A DNA stretch of 64,000 nucleotides from Membranipora membranacea. Taxonomy: Eukaryota; Bryozoa; Gymnolaemata; Cheilostomatida; Membraniporidae. A program made the translations under genes and the position numbers. The stretch is taken from positions 2,046,001 through 2,110,000 of the forward strand of contig OU612068.1 of the NCBI GenBank assembly GCA_914767715.1. Reading direction: 5' to 3'. Shown in pieces: positions 25,623 to 38,094 of this stretch (its first letter is position 1; each line of letters begins with the position of its first letter). The notes beneath the pieces were generated by a model that worked only from the letters and a program-made list of their open reading frames with translations, made no database searches and had not been told where the DNA came from.

Positions 25623-26825
25623 ATGAGCTCACTCGGCCAACTTGCACTGACCAAACCAGCTCCTAACTTCGCTGGTACTGCTGTAGTTAATGCTGACTTC
25701 AAGCAAATCAAACTCTCAGATTACAAAGGGAAATACCTTGTTCTGTTCTTCTATCCACTAGACTTGTAAGTAAAATGTTTAGTATTTTACTGAGGACAAT
25801 CAATTCCACTTTAAGGTGATATAAGAAATGAATTCAACGTGATTTAAATGAATATTAATGTTCAGGCATAGGTATCGATTGATATGAGATGATAGAGATT
25901 GCATTCTACATGTATTGTATTATGATAAAGTGTGGTTTTTAATCCTTTTTTTGCAGCACGTTTGTTTGTCCAACAGAGATTATTGCGTTCAGTGATCGTG
26001 TCGCTGAGTTCAAGGCCATCAATTGTGAGGTAAGAGATTTCTGAAGGTCCTATTTAGAGTTAGATCTGACAATAACAACATGCCCTCTTGAGAGCAGAAA
26101 AAAACACAATTGTTTGATGTTCTGGCATCTCAATTTTGCTCCACTAATGCAGATGGTGAATGTTGTTTGTTCCCCTGCCAAAGCACCCTTCATCTATAGA
26201 GACTTTCACATTACAGACTACCTTTCATCATGTGAATGATATTTTAAAGGTGGTTGCCTGCTCTACAGATTCTCACTTCTCCCATTTAGCCTGGGTTAAC
26301 ACTCCTAGAAAACAAGGAGGGTTGGGTAACATGAACATCCCACTACTCGCTGATAAAACAGGAGAAATATCAAAGGCTTATGGAGTCTACAAAGAGGATG
26401 AAGGTAATTGCAGTAATCTTTCGTAGGATTATGTAATCTGTCCGATTTTTGAGAATTTCAAGCTTGTGTTAATCCAAATTCTAAATCTTGTGTTAGCTGT
26501 GTTGTCTACATCCCTACCAATAAATCATACTGGGAAAGCAGTAAGTCCGCCATATTCAGCTAATATAACTACTATTATTTATCTGGTAGGTCTAGCCTTC
26601 AGAGGATTGTTCATTGTTGATGATAAGGGTAACCTGAGACAGTTAACAATCAATGATCTCCCTGTGGGTCGCTCAGTGGATGAGACACTCAGACTGGTAC
26701 AAGCCTTCCAGTTCACCGACAAACACGGAGAGGTGTGTCCAGCCGGCTGGAAGCCTGGAGATGCCTCAATGAAGCCAGATCCTAAAGGAAGCAAATCTTA
26801 CTTTGAGAAACATGGAGACAACTAG
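25623..26825 (+). CDS. Typical 2-Cys peroxiredoxin (PRDX1/2-like), 4 exons
   Basis: Thioredoxin-dependent peroxidase that reduces hydrogen peroxide and organic hydroperoxides, expected in the cytosol since no targeting peptide is seen. Exons: 25623-25765, 25957-26029, 26250-26403 and 26590-26825, in phase, 201 aa (PRDX1 has 199). The peroxidatic Cys is C52 in FTFVCPTE, the resolving Cys is C173 in GEVCPAGW, and the catalytic Arg region is GLPVGRS-like ([10 protein letters not shown]). It keeps both eukaryotic sensitivity motifs, GGLG and a C-terminal YF (SYFEKHGDN), so it should be inactivated by over-oxidation and could act as a peroxide sensor. It is complete. A candidate AATAAA is at 27469-27474. 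Confidence 0.97.
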
Positions 26826-28350
26826 ATATGTCATCACATCCACGAGTCACTGAGGATGCATCTAGCTACAAGCTACATCCACAGGATTTGTAAAACAACG
26901 TCATAATATCATTACACAGCTTGTGATTTATCTTTATGCCTTATTGTACATTGTGTCGTTAGTTCATCATGTTGGTAGTTTTACTTGTGTACATTATATG
27001 CAGTATCTCATTTGAATAGAAAATCAGACCTATTACTGTAACTAGCCTTTTCACGGGTGACAAAGCTATACTCTGACCACTAAACATACCATTACATCCA
27101 TTATCACTAATCTCAATCTGTTGCATTTTATCACAATTTACATTTATTTTACTCAAGCACAAAACTCTGGTGCAATATATTTTACGGTGTTCCTCCTGCT
27201 CATATTTGTCACAAGATCATCACTCATGCTTACTTCTCTCACAGTTGTGATACAGGAAGAGATTCATAGTCATAACTTTGAATTTTATGCAGACATCGAT
27301 CATGTCACGATTCTGAGCTTGACGATCAGGAACCCTGTCTCATTGTGATGTTGTATTTGGAGATGAATCTCCCTTTTCCATTCGATTATATTCAATTATT
27401 GTATCATTTTTACCGTTCTATAAGTTTTCTGACTTGTTCTGTACGAGATGTGCCATGCTGTCTCACTAAATAAATAATACATATATCATTATTCCAGCCA
27501 TCTAATTATCGATATTTTGAATACATATGCACAGCGTAAAATGTCACTAGAACAACAAAAAAGCTCACGTCGAATTGACCTGTAGTGTGAGTTATTAATC
27601 TTGGTACAGTCCTCAGTTGTGTGCACTCTATTACAAGTTTAATAGAGAAGATAAATCTTAAAATAAAAAAATTCAGCTAACAGTAAGCGCTAATATTGAT
27701 GATGTATATAGCAAAGATCAATACTACTGTATCATATAAGCAAAATGGCCTGTAGATAACTGAAGCCTTTCTCCCAGACTACCCAAATTTAGAATTTGTC
27801 AAATCAAAACTCTATTGTTCGGGGAAACTGCCAACCATGGAGATTCACCAGTCCACTATTCGACCACCAAACAACATGAAAAGCTTGAAGTTTAGAGACA
27901 TCTTGTAGCACAAACACTGATCCAAATACTCAATAATATATATTATTGTATATCATACATTTTAGTATACGGGAAGACTACAGTCATGAAACTCTCCATG
28001 TCCCCTAAACCACAAACCTTCAGGAGTCTTTATGGTTCATGACGTCACAATGACTACAATGACTACTGATATCATCTTCAATATAAAAGTGGTACACACA
28101 GCATGCCTTTTGAGTATAACATTGATTTCCCACTCAGCTCCTAGGTCGAAACTTTAACTAGCAAGTGTAAGTGTATTAATATTGCAGATTTTTTGGTCAA
28201 TGTCACAAAACGCAAATTCTTGGTTGCCCCCAATGGTAAAATTCAATATAACATAGTAATCTGATCAATTGATCCGACGGAAATTCAGTCCAAAAAGTCT
28301 GCAGTTTAAATGCAGCTCATATCATATATATATATCATATATATATATAT

Positions 28351-28385
<35 letters not shown>

Positions 28386-29036
28386 TATATCATACCTAGC
28401 TGTGATGATATGGGGAAGGTTAGAGAACAATATCGAGTATATGGTGAGTATAGATCAATCAGTGATCGTGTATTAGCACTGACAAGCTATACCAACGCTA
28501 AAATAAAGGACATATTCTCAATAAAACGATATCAGATATTGAGCTATGTGTAATCTGTGAGCACAAGCGCTTCATATTTTTACAGCTAAGAGCTTGGGGT
28601 GTGGCAATCAATAAATCACTTATATAAGCCTCATTTTATATTAGGATGGCAGTTAACCGTTAATGACTATACATTACAATTTTACTTTATAAAGATAACA
28701 TGAACATGAGCCCTAGAAATGCCGTCACTTCAAGATGACAAGTCACGAAAATTGAAGCAGAACGCATATTTTTTCATATCAGTAAAAGCAAATCGAACAT
28801 AGCAAGTTTTTTCTAGAGAATTTATTACAAAGTGGCACCAATCTGATGGATCGGGTTATGGGACAATAGATGCCACGATTGATTTCACAACATTAGATGA
28901 ATGTAATTCAAAATTTGGCATCAACTATATGTCTCTGGGTGTTACTGACTATTGCTAACTGCATAATTGCTTTGAAGAAAGTCATATTAATATGCAGCAA
29001 TAAAATTATGAAATTAATAAATACATCTAGAAGTTA
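26826..29036. other. Tail-to-tail interval, PRDX (+) and ubiquilin (-)
   Basis: Holds the 3' UTRs of two convergent genes. AATAAA at 27469-27474 could end PRDX, and a minus-strand AATAAA at 28821-28826 lies about 210 bp past the ubiquilin stop. A broken (TA)n microsatellite is at about 28320-28392. No coding exon was seen. Confidence 0.45.
28320..28392. repeat. (TA)n microsatellite with CATATA interruptions
   Basis: Runs of TA separated by single C insertions. A shorter pure (TA)n run lies at about 25180-25205. Confidence 0.9.
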
Positions 29037-32000
29037 TCACCGCTCAGCTAGTAATCGTTCTATGGCAGCGTTGACATCTCCATATGTTACTGTTAGCGCT
29101 GTAAAAGAAGACAAAAACAACATGAAGCATAATATTTTATGTTCGAACTGAAAGAAGGTGTGCCATACAAAAATCTGTGTGGCAATTAACCTATATGGAT
29201 ATAGGTCTGGTAATGGGAAACAATTGACAATATCGACCTTATGAATTAATGATTGTGCTAAGTAAATGAGTTGTCCACCTACTAGTGGAGGGGAATAACT
29301 CCAAATATACTAAATAAGCTCTGACTGGTAAAAATGTTGAGGAAGCAAGTCATTTGGGTAAACCAAAACAGACATGGGGCTATTTTCAATGTTTCATTAT
29401 AAACCAACCTTGAATGTTTGCTTGTCTGTCAATGAATCCCATATTAGCTAGCTGTTCGAGCTGAGAGGCAAATCTTTGCTCAGGGGGTACTGTGGAGGCA
29501 GTTTGTGCACCCATGCCGCCGCCCATACCACCCATTCCACCTGAACCCATCATACTCAACTGTAATATGAGATAAAAGCATATCATGCCAATCTACTGCT
29601 TTGAATAAGTCACATGTGGTAATGAAATTTTCAGTTGAATCTTGGTTTAAGCATGTAGGGTAAATCTATAAAAAGCTCTCAATATCCATACAAAATCGTG
29701 CAATACTAACAAGGAACACATAATGCGTTTGTGGAGGTAGGAGTACCACCATGGCAGCAGGGTTTCCATGGTTTCTGTTAAATTTTCAGTTGCAACAAAA
29801 TAGGACAGTGTGAGGATAAATCCTTAGTAAAGCTTACCATTTGTGACATCATGCTGGCCATATCCTGAGGATTGCCTGCTGCCGGAGCTGCTGCTGGAGT
29901 GTTTGTGGTTGTTGTCCCTGTGGTTGGCGTTGAGGATGTGGTTGTTGATTGGGTAGTACTGGTGTTAGCTGTAGTAGTACTACCAGCTGATGGTGGAGTC
30001 AGACCAGATAACCCTCCAATACTGTAAACAAACCAGGTTATATAGATGATATCTACTATGGCACTTTAAATCAGGCTTTGATAGAATTGAATATACAAAC
30101 ATATGGTACAAGTTCAACCACACCATTTTGCTTTGTGTTCCTTATACGCAAGCATATAGAAAGCAGTTTTGTATGTATGTATATGTATGTATATGTATGT
30201 ATGTATATGTATGTATATGTATGTATATGTATGTATATGTATGTATATGTATATGTATGTATACATATGTATATGTATGTATATGTATGTATGTGTATGT
30301 GTATGTATGTGTATGTATTCATTCTCTGTCCCTGTAAGATCCCTTCTTTATTTTCTGACAATGAAAATTTTCACAATTTTCCATCAATGTTGGGCGCAAA
30401 ATAACAGTCTATCTTAATAACATGTTAATTATCAGTAAATTCCATACCCAGTCATGCCCACAAGTTCTGGGGCTTCTTGCTGCAGTTGTTGCAGACCTTG
30501 CTGTATCTGCATCATTGCATTGAGAGCCCTAGGATTGGACATGGCAGATTGCATCTGTGGTGACTGCATCTAAAATAACATAATAAACTGCTATTAAGGT
30601 AATATGAAAATAATAGGTACTGTCCTCACACAGATGACAACCTTGACATGTTTTAAATGACAGAGGACAAATTCTTTCATTTCTCTTTTTCCTGGTCAAT
30701 AGTCTTTACTGAGGTCAAAAACATTCTAAGAAATTCCTAAATCTTTTCCATCAAATACATGTTTGATTATAGTTTGAACATACCCTTTGTATCATATCTG
30801 GGAGGTTCTGTCTCATCTGTTCAGCCATTTGTGGGTTTGAGGCAAACAGTGGATTGTTGGCTAATAGCTGATTGGCTAGTTCAGGATTGCTTCGGATTTG
30901 AGACATTGTTGACTCCATAAAAGGCGATGACATCATGTTCTGCATGAGCTCAGGGTTTGACATCATTTGCTGCATCATACCCTGCATGGCTGGGTTGTTG
31001 AACATACCTAAAATAACAGCAATGTGTCAAAAATGGTGTCAGTTGTTTGGAAAGCTAGGGAAACTAGAGGTAATAAATCATCAGCTGATGTGATCTATAT
31101 ATTTTATCACGTTAACTCCTAGCCAGTCTTGTCAAGCTTTGTCCAAACAAAGCTTGTCAAGCTAGGCTAGTAAACTCCAAAGTCAGGCATATCATAAATT
31201 TTTAACAAGGAGGACACAACTCTTACATCTGATGGTTTCATTACACCACCTTGATTTACACACAGTATTCTCTTCAGTATTATAACATTTCAGATAAAAT
31301 GTTTCTACTCACCAGACATACCAGCTGGCATACCAGCAGGCATACCCCCTCCAGTGCCCGCTGTCCCTGTGGAGGGTGTGTTTGTGGTTCCTGTACCGGC
31401 AGTGGTGGATCGAGCAGCAGGTTGAGGAGCCCAGGGGTTTGGTAAGGGATCATTGTTCTCTCTACCCTCCTGTGGGTTATTTGTACCAGTTTCTATAAAT
31501 AACCAATTTTGTCAGGATACAAAATTACGCTGAATACAATGCCTCAAAGCAATAAGCTCCCTAAAGCAAAACAATATTAGTTCAAAATATTTGGCCACTT
31601 GCCTAACAAACGTTCCAGGGACTGCTTTAGCTACATGCATGTTTCAAAAGTTCATATGACACCACAAAATTCCATTGGATTATCGTTTCCCTACGGATCT
31701 ACAGTAATGGTGAAACACTTTGACTTAATATAATATTGAGACTGTGGTGAAATCTGACAAACCTTATATCAATAAATATCAATATAAGGACATATGAACT
31801 GCATTCCAATTTTAATAGATTCCTTTGGGATTTCTCTGATAATAGCAAAGTTTATGTGATTATATCAAGCTTACCGCCAGAGTTGTTAGCCAGTGCTGCA
31901 AATGGATTCTGACTGCGAGTTGCACTCATCATGGGTTCCTGAATGTCTCTATAAATGCGCTGCAAGTGATTCATACCACCCGGAATGGACTGAAATACAT

Positions 32001-35000
32001 AGATAGGATAGTGTTAGTACATCATGACCATTGACCTGGATGGGCAGTTGGTCAATGTCACAGAATAAATATATGTGTGAAGTGAAAAAATATAGTTATC
32101 AAAATCTTAGGTGTTTGAGTTCAACCTAAGAATGTAACTGCTAAAGATAATGCGTACATTTAGGTTAAATGAAGATACAAGACTAGAGCCTCACCAAGGT
32201 GACCAGTCCCATAAATGACTGAGTTTCATGATATTATTATAATATAGAGCATCAGAGAACAGAAGGGGTACTTACTTCTAGATTAGATAATACTCTGTCT
32301 TGTTGCCTCATCATCTCACTCATAGCTGCTGGATTTCTGGCCAATTCTAGTGTCTACAAAGTTAGATTATCAATATGAAATCGCACTTATATTTCTCATG
32401 TAGCCTTAAAAGGTGATAATACTGTTTTTAGTCAGTTTCTTAGGCGTCCAGCTCAGTATCAATCCCTTAGACGGACTGGACTGACTGAGTGTAAGCGTCT
32501 CACAGTTCAATTGAGCTAGCCATCATACCCGACGAGAGGAGTAAGTATTATCTAGATTCTAGATTTTAGTTTAGTTAGTCAGTAATTTAACTAGCACTAA
32601 TTTTTGCTGAGGTTGGAGTCTACATGAAGTAAGGAGGGGGAGTAAATGCGAGCTAGTCATAAATTTGGCTCTTTCAAGCCTGCACGAGAGTGGGAACTTT
32701 TCCTCCTGTTATTACATGATTCCTCTAGGGTGAGTAAATATCAAAAACACACTCTACAAGCTGACATGTAATGATTACCTGTCTCATAAGGTCTGGATTG
32801 TTCAGCATGTGATTTATTTCAGGATTTCTATCCATGAGGTCTCTGATCTGTGGGTTACTTGTGATCATTGTTCTCATAAGTTCTGGGTTATTCAGCATCC
32901 CCTGCACCATCGGGTTATCCAACATCCGCCGCATGCTCTCCGGGTCTCTCATCATCTGTTGTAGAGAAATAAAACAACTGAAGTCAAGTAGAATTGAATG
33001 TGAATCCCTAACACTCAACAAGCCATAAAAGAAAAAAGTCCAACGATTGGGGAGATCCAGTAATGGGATACACTTAGGGTACGCCGCTTGTTACCGACAG
33101 GTGCTTCTTCAACTCAGGGACATGAAATACAAAACCATGCAATGGGAAGGTTGATAACCTCTTTGAATATTGAAAATCCTTCTAACAAACACCCCCCCCC
33201 CCCAGCATAACAAACACCTGCCCCCAGCGTAAATACAACCCTCACCTGTGAACGGCTAGGAGCAGCTCCCTAAAGATAGACATCAGACATAAAGGGAGTA
33301 TTGGATCACTTGAGAGAGCTCTCTAGTATGTTCAGCTGAATGGTCAATATCACTGAGCTTTTGAATGCTTAAAATTTAAAATTATATATATGCTTTCAAT
33401 CCACTCAAGTCTACAACATACCTGTTGCTGCATCTGTTGTTGCATCTGTGCAAAGTTGCCGGAGCCTCCTGCTCCACTTCCCATCCCTCCAGCCATACCT
33501 CCGAACATGGAGAATGGATCGGCAGCAGGCGCTGGCCCCCCAGTACCACCTGGAGTTGTATTAGTGGAGGGTGCTGTCTGTGGTGCTGCATTACTAGATG
33601 GTGTGGAATTTGCAGTTGGAGTTGAATTCGCTGCAGGTGTGGCAGGCTACAAAAAATGTGATCAAATTGAGAGAAGAGATGATGAGGTGGGCTTTGCAAT
33701 ACCCTAACAGGTACAATTATGTTAATATTTTATAATAAATCATTTGAATAGTATTGAGACTTGATATCATCTCGTAGTTGTAAATTTTGGTTCCATACAA
33801 GCTGGGAAATATCATCATTAAATATTAATGGAACGGTTACAAATCATACACTATTCAAGTACCCAAAGTTCAGACAATATGCACGGAATTTTCAGATATT
33901 TGGCGGACTCACCTTTACTGCTTTGATAACTAGATGGACAGTCAATCCATCTTTTATACCAGCCGTTGATAGTGTGTCTGTATCCTTGAGGATTTTACCA
34001 GCGAATATAAGACAGAGCTGAGCTACCTGGGCTTTGAAAGTTTCAGATATCAGTTCTTTAAACTGAAAAAAGCACAATACACAAGTGTTAACAACACAAA
34101 AATACATGAGATGCAAACCCTGATGATAGCCGTATCCAATAATAATGTCTATCAAGGCAAGGTTGCGACATCTACATTTAAATGGTTGACCTTTGGATAA
34201 TAAAGAAATAACAGTCAATCAAGAAGACTGAGTTTGTGTCAAGTTGGACAGTAAAAGAGACAACCCAGAAAGAGTAATAGATTTTAGCATATCATGGAAA
34301 TGTCCGTAGATTGGCTTGAATGCTTATATTTTAGCAATTCATGAGTTGTGATTGAAGTGATGCGAGGTGCCATATCTCTGCAGGACTAGTATCTAGAGCT
34401 TCGCCCCCCAGCAGAGATGATAAAAGGCACATCAATTATCAGTTTCTATGGATGGGAACTTGACCACAACCGACTTCACCCTCAAATTTCCTATCTATGC
34501 AATGACTAGCCTTTATATTCACCAATGGCCTATCAAAGGCCTACACCTGTGCCAAGCTTACAAGATACACTAAATCTGATTACGTCGTGATACACTTTTT
34601 AGCAGTGTACATCTAACAGCAAGGAGTTACTAACTGTCACAGAGATAAAGAGCTGCACACCAATTGATTAATTACCAATCCAATCTGCAGGCAGGGTTAG
34701 TTAGAGATTGCTAAGAGAAGGTGGTCTAAAGCTTTACAATGTTTCTTGTTAATATTCAAGAAGTAGTAAAGCAACGTTGTAACATGTATACTGGACTGAT
34801 TGTAAAAAGTCTTTTATCTACAAACTATAATACACACCAACTCACAGTCACAGGCAGCCACTGTCTGTGGACTTGTCTGCTCTGTCTGTGAGTGTGACTA
34901 CTACCACGACCAACACCTTCATCAAATGCATTTTAGCTGTGAACCCATTCAAGCTCATTGCTGGGAGGTTCACCACTGGTGATTGTTGATGATGCTGATT

Positions 35001-35268
35001 GTCAACTGGACCTACTACTTATCAGAAGTCACAAGTGGGGTGATGAGGATTAAAATTGGATTGTCATCATAACAGAACAGGAAGTGATTGGCCCCAACAA
35101 GGGGCTTACAAAGGCATAAATTCACACTTGACCCTATTCAGCCTATGTTAATGATTCAATAGTTACCTGTAGAACTGTTGATTCTGGTTTTACATCAAAT
35201 GTGTGCTTGTCTTTAGGTGTCTTTACAGTAACTTTCACAGAATTTTGGGAGTCTGCTGAGTCTGCCAT
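29037..35268 (-). CDS. UBQLN: Ubiquilin, 13 exons
   Basis: Ubiquitin shuttle factor: an N-terminal UBL docks on the proteasome, a C-terminal UBA binds ubiquitin, and the STI1 regions hold clients such as stray membrane proteins. Exons (minus): 35268-35167, 34062-33913, 33646-33422, 33269-33246, 32955-32779, 32353-32276, 31989-31875, 31492-31313, 31007-30784, 30569-30448, 30021-29838, 29559-29409 and 29098-29037; in phase, 597 aa (human UBQLN1 589). UBL about 10-84 ([26 protein letters not shown]). STI1 pair about 168-252 ([24 protein letters not shown]). Second STI1 pair about 350-465 ([29 protein letters not shown]). UBA about 552-597 ([23 protein letters not shown]). Conserved SNLESIPGGMN and [10 protein letters not shown] are present. 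The linkers are Thr/Pro/Gly-rich. The 24-nt fourth exon may be alternative. Confidence 0.96.
30172..30322. repeat. TATG/TATA microsatellite in ubiquilin intron 10
   Basis: About 150 bp of GTATGTATAT-type repeats grading into GTATGTGTAT, within the intron between the exons ending at 30448 and starting at 30021. Open frames in both strands ([19 protein letters not shown]) are repeat artefacts. Confidence 0.95.
31119..31170. repeat. Imperfect hairpin, CTAGCC to GGCTAG
   Basis: CTAGCCAGTCTTGTCAAGCTTTGT pairs with the following ACAAAGCTTGTCAAGCTAGGCTAG-type arm apart from a short central mismatch, with a small CCAA loop. Within a ubiquilin intron. Confidence 0.7.
33246..33269 (-). other. 24-nt microexon of ubiquilin
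   Basis: Bounded by TTTAG on the acceptor side and GTGAGG on the donor side. It is phase 0 at both ends and encodes GAAPSRSQ between the Gln/Met-rich stretch and the first STI1 region. Skipping it would keep the frame, so it may be a cassette exon. Confidence 0.6.
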
Positions 35269-35872
35269 TATTGTTGATGAAGTGTATAACAGGTATAACA
35301 GAATAAAAATTTGTTCTTTCTTTTGAATTTTTTTTCTGTGAAGACTTTACTCATGTAATTATGCTAGAAGTCCTTGAATATTTCTTAACATACTTAATTA
35401 GCACTCAAATTACACATGGGACACTATAAACACTAACGTATATTTTAGTTTTATTCAAACTGTTGACTGCACTTTTCTTCTACAGCCCCACTAATTTTAC
35501 ATTTATATCAACCTATAAACAAAAGCACATGATAATATAGTCCGAAAATACACTGCAAGCATATTTATTATATAATAGTCTATCTGTCAAATAATAATAT
35601 TGCTGACCCCCACTACATTAGCATGTGACAATGATTGTAAATTTTGTGATTTTCTAGAAGAGTCTGTTTTCAAAAGAGACCATGTCCAGACGATGTTTGT
35701 CATGGTTGATGAAACTTAGTTCATTGGTTGATGGCTGGCCAACTTTGTGACACCGAATATATATATAATACATTGGTGAATAAGACACCATATATTATGA
35801 TTAAAGCAAGGAGTCTCCTGTTTGTCTAGTACTACTTGACTTGGCTGTGTCAATGGGCCATTCACCCTAGCC

Positions 35873-36832
35873 CAGACTTGTCAACCTTGATTTTCCATAA
35901 TGCTTACATAAATTTTCAAAATGCATATAATGCTTAAAAAAATCCAGGGTGCCTTATGTGACCACCTATTGCCTTAAAAGATTTTTTTGCGCTTCGAAAA
36001 AATAAACTCTAGGAGTGTCAAATCAGTGAACTAAAGCATACTTGCCAACCTGTACGCATAAAGCGTTTATTTGACACTAATTGAGTTTTAAACGCAAAAC
36101 GCTAGTTGTACTCATTTATGGTTTTCCAAACGCCTGTTCATCTAATTAGGCAATCAAAAACACATCTTTTATCTATAGTGTTTACTTGGTTGTCATTGTT
36201 AAATAATACTCTAAAAATCTGGTATTGGCTGCAGAAAACCATGATGTTGATTTACAGTTGACTTTTTACCTGTCCAAGTTTTGCATGAGCCAAATTGCAA
36301 CTTTTCAATGAGACACAACATAACTAGTAATCCATTGTAGAATATGGTGGTTCTGCCAACTTCAACTTTTCTTTAATCAGAGTAACAAAGTTGTCTACCT
36401 CCTTGTTGGGGTGAGATAACTCAGATCTCCTGCCCCAGTGTTTCAAGGGCAAACCAGGGAGGATGGGCAAACAGGGTTTCAAATAGCCTGCCTTGTCCAG
36501 ACAGGCTAGGTTACAAACAACTTCTCATTTATTATTAGCAGATTGCACCTTACCATGCAAAGGGAAAAAGACTAATGTTGAGTGATCTGCACTCCTACGC
36601 TACTTAGGACTTCTTACTGTGATAATAGCATTTTTTGCGCGTAGCGCGAAAAAATTTTTGGGGCGTTTTCTGGTCATTTGAGGCACCCTGGAGTTTTGTA
36701 AGCATTTTTAAGCATTTTGCAAATGTTTGTACTCATTTTAGAAAAATTAGGTTGGCAAGTCTGACTAAAGGTTTAGTTCTTTGGTCAAATTGGCGTTCAT
36801 AAACGCTTTATGCTTACAGGTTGACAAGTATG
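35873..36832. mobile_element. Cluster of two interleaved inverted-repeat DNA elements
   Basis: Pair B: CAGACTTGTCAACCT at 35873-35887 faces AGGTTGGCAAGTCTG at 36749-36763. Similarity continues inward: TCCAGGGTGCCTTATGTGACC-like at about 35943 matches GGTCATTTGAGGCACCCTGGA-like at about 36672 in inverse. Pair A: CATACTTGCCAACCTGTACG at 36037 onward faces a matching inverted arm ending at 36832, about 45 bp including a shared CATAAAGCGTTTAT. The termini of A and B resemble each other (CA-ACTTG-CAACC). No transposase frame is visible, so these are nonautonomous. The order B-A-B'-A' is not simple nesting, and no target-site duplication was confirmed. Confidence 0.75.
36484..36508. repeat. Small TAGCCTG...CAGGCTA hairpin
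   Basis: Seven-bp arms around CCTTGTCCAGA. It lies inside the inverted-repeat cluster and resembles the other CTAGCC/GGCTAG hairpins in the window. Confidence 0.4.
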
Positions 36833-38094
36833 CTAGCCGACCTGGAATGACTAACGGATATCGATATGCCATATTGCCAGGACCTTCAACCATGAAGTTG
36901 GCGATCATCCAAGAAAATAAATAAATATAGCACATAACTCTGTAAAATTAATTCAGACTGACACACTACCGGACAGGTTACTTTCACTATATAATAATAT
37001 AGTTATAGGCTATATTGATTTCATGAATGACTTTTACCAAGGATTCTTTGCATAGTAATGTTATTATGATATTGCATGGTAGGGAAAAATCGTGATGCCT
37101 ATCTATATAATACATTACAACTACCTTTTTATTTCTCGTTTTTTTCCTTATATTATTTGACAATAGGAAGATTTTTCGCACATGTGAAAATTGGTTTTCA
37201 ATCATCCCCATTTCAAGGGGCAGGAGGCAAGAGTTTGGGGGCCTCAAGCTAGTTTTCATTAAAATTTAGCTTTTATTATCCATTACTAACATTGCCAAAA
37301 CCTACATGGAAATGAAAATCCGATCGGACTTGTTGCAAAAATAAAGTGTTGTGATACACGGCTGTCTGACAGACCCACCCAGGGCCTGTAGGACATTTGG
37401 TAGGAACTGATTGACATGGGTGAGATACTGAAGAATCGTCACTAATAAATACCTGACTAAAAGAAATTGCTACAATGCACCTGCAAATTTGGTTTATTCC
37501 TTATTTGGTAACAAAAGGCAATGAAGTTCTTCATACAAAACTGTGATTGCAGGAGTAACGCTCTCAACATTGAAGTGGAAATAACTCCATAAAAAAGCAG
37601 CATATTTTACAGGAAAAACTTTTGTAGCTTCTTTATTTAAATAGATATTCATGATCCATAAAATCTCAATAGGAGAGAATAATTAATTGTATTATTCACT
37701 CATTGTGTATAATAATTAAACATTCACTTTTTCATGCGCAGAAACAGAGATAAACAGAGACTGTAAAGCTCACACAATGAATGAGTTGTATACTTAACAA
37801 CTTAATCATGGTTTGGAAGAACACTAAGGTTTAAGTTGAAAATCACATCTCAAGCTCAGACTTAAATGTTCGGACAATATATACTATTAACATTGTTACC
37901 AAAGCCAATAAATGCTTGCTGTGTTAAAAAGAGGTTGGCAAGAATCCTGATCAAACCCAAGAACGTTGCATGATGTAAAATAACTAATGGAGTTTGCTAG
38001 CCAGGTCTGCGCCCCTCTAAGTTCAATCATGAAACTGGTCTGGAGAGAGTTTATGATAATACTGTCTGATTGATTTATACTTTTTATCTGACAG

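Larger units (their letters stand above)
35269..38094. other. Gene-poor interval upstream of ubiquilin
   Basis: Should hold the ubiquilin promoter next to 35268. The rest contains the transposon-like inverted repeats at 35873-36832 and no exon that could be recognised. Confidence 0.4.

Noticed and set aside
30071-30417. Tyr/Ile/Val/Cys-rich frames on both strands
   Set aside because: Microsatellite translation inside a ubiquilin intron.
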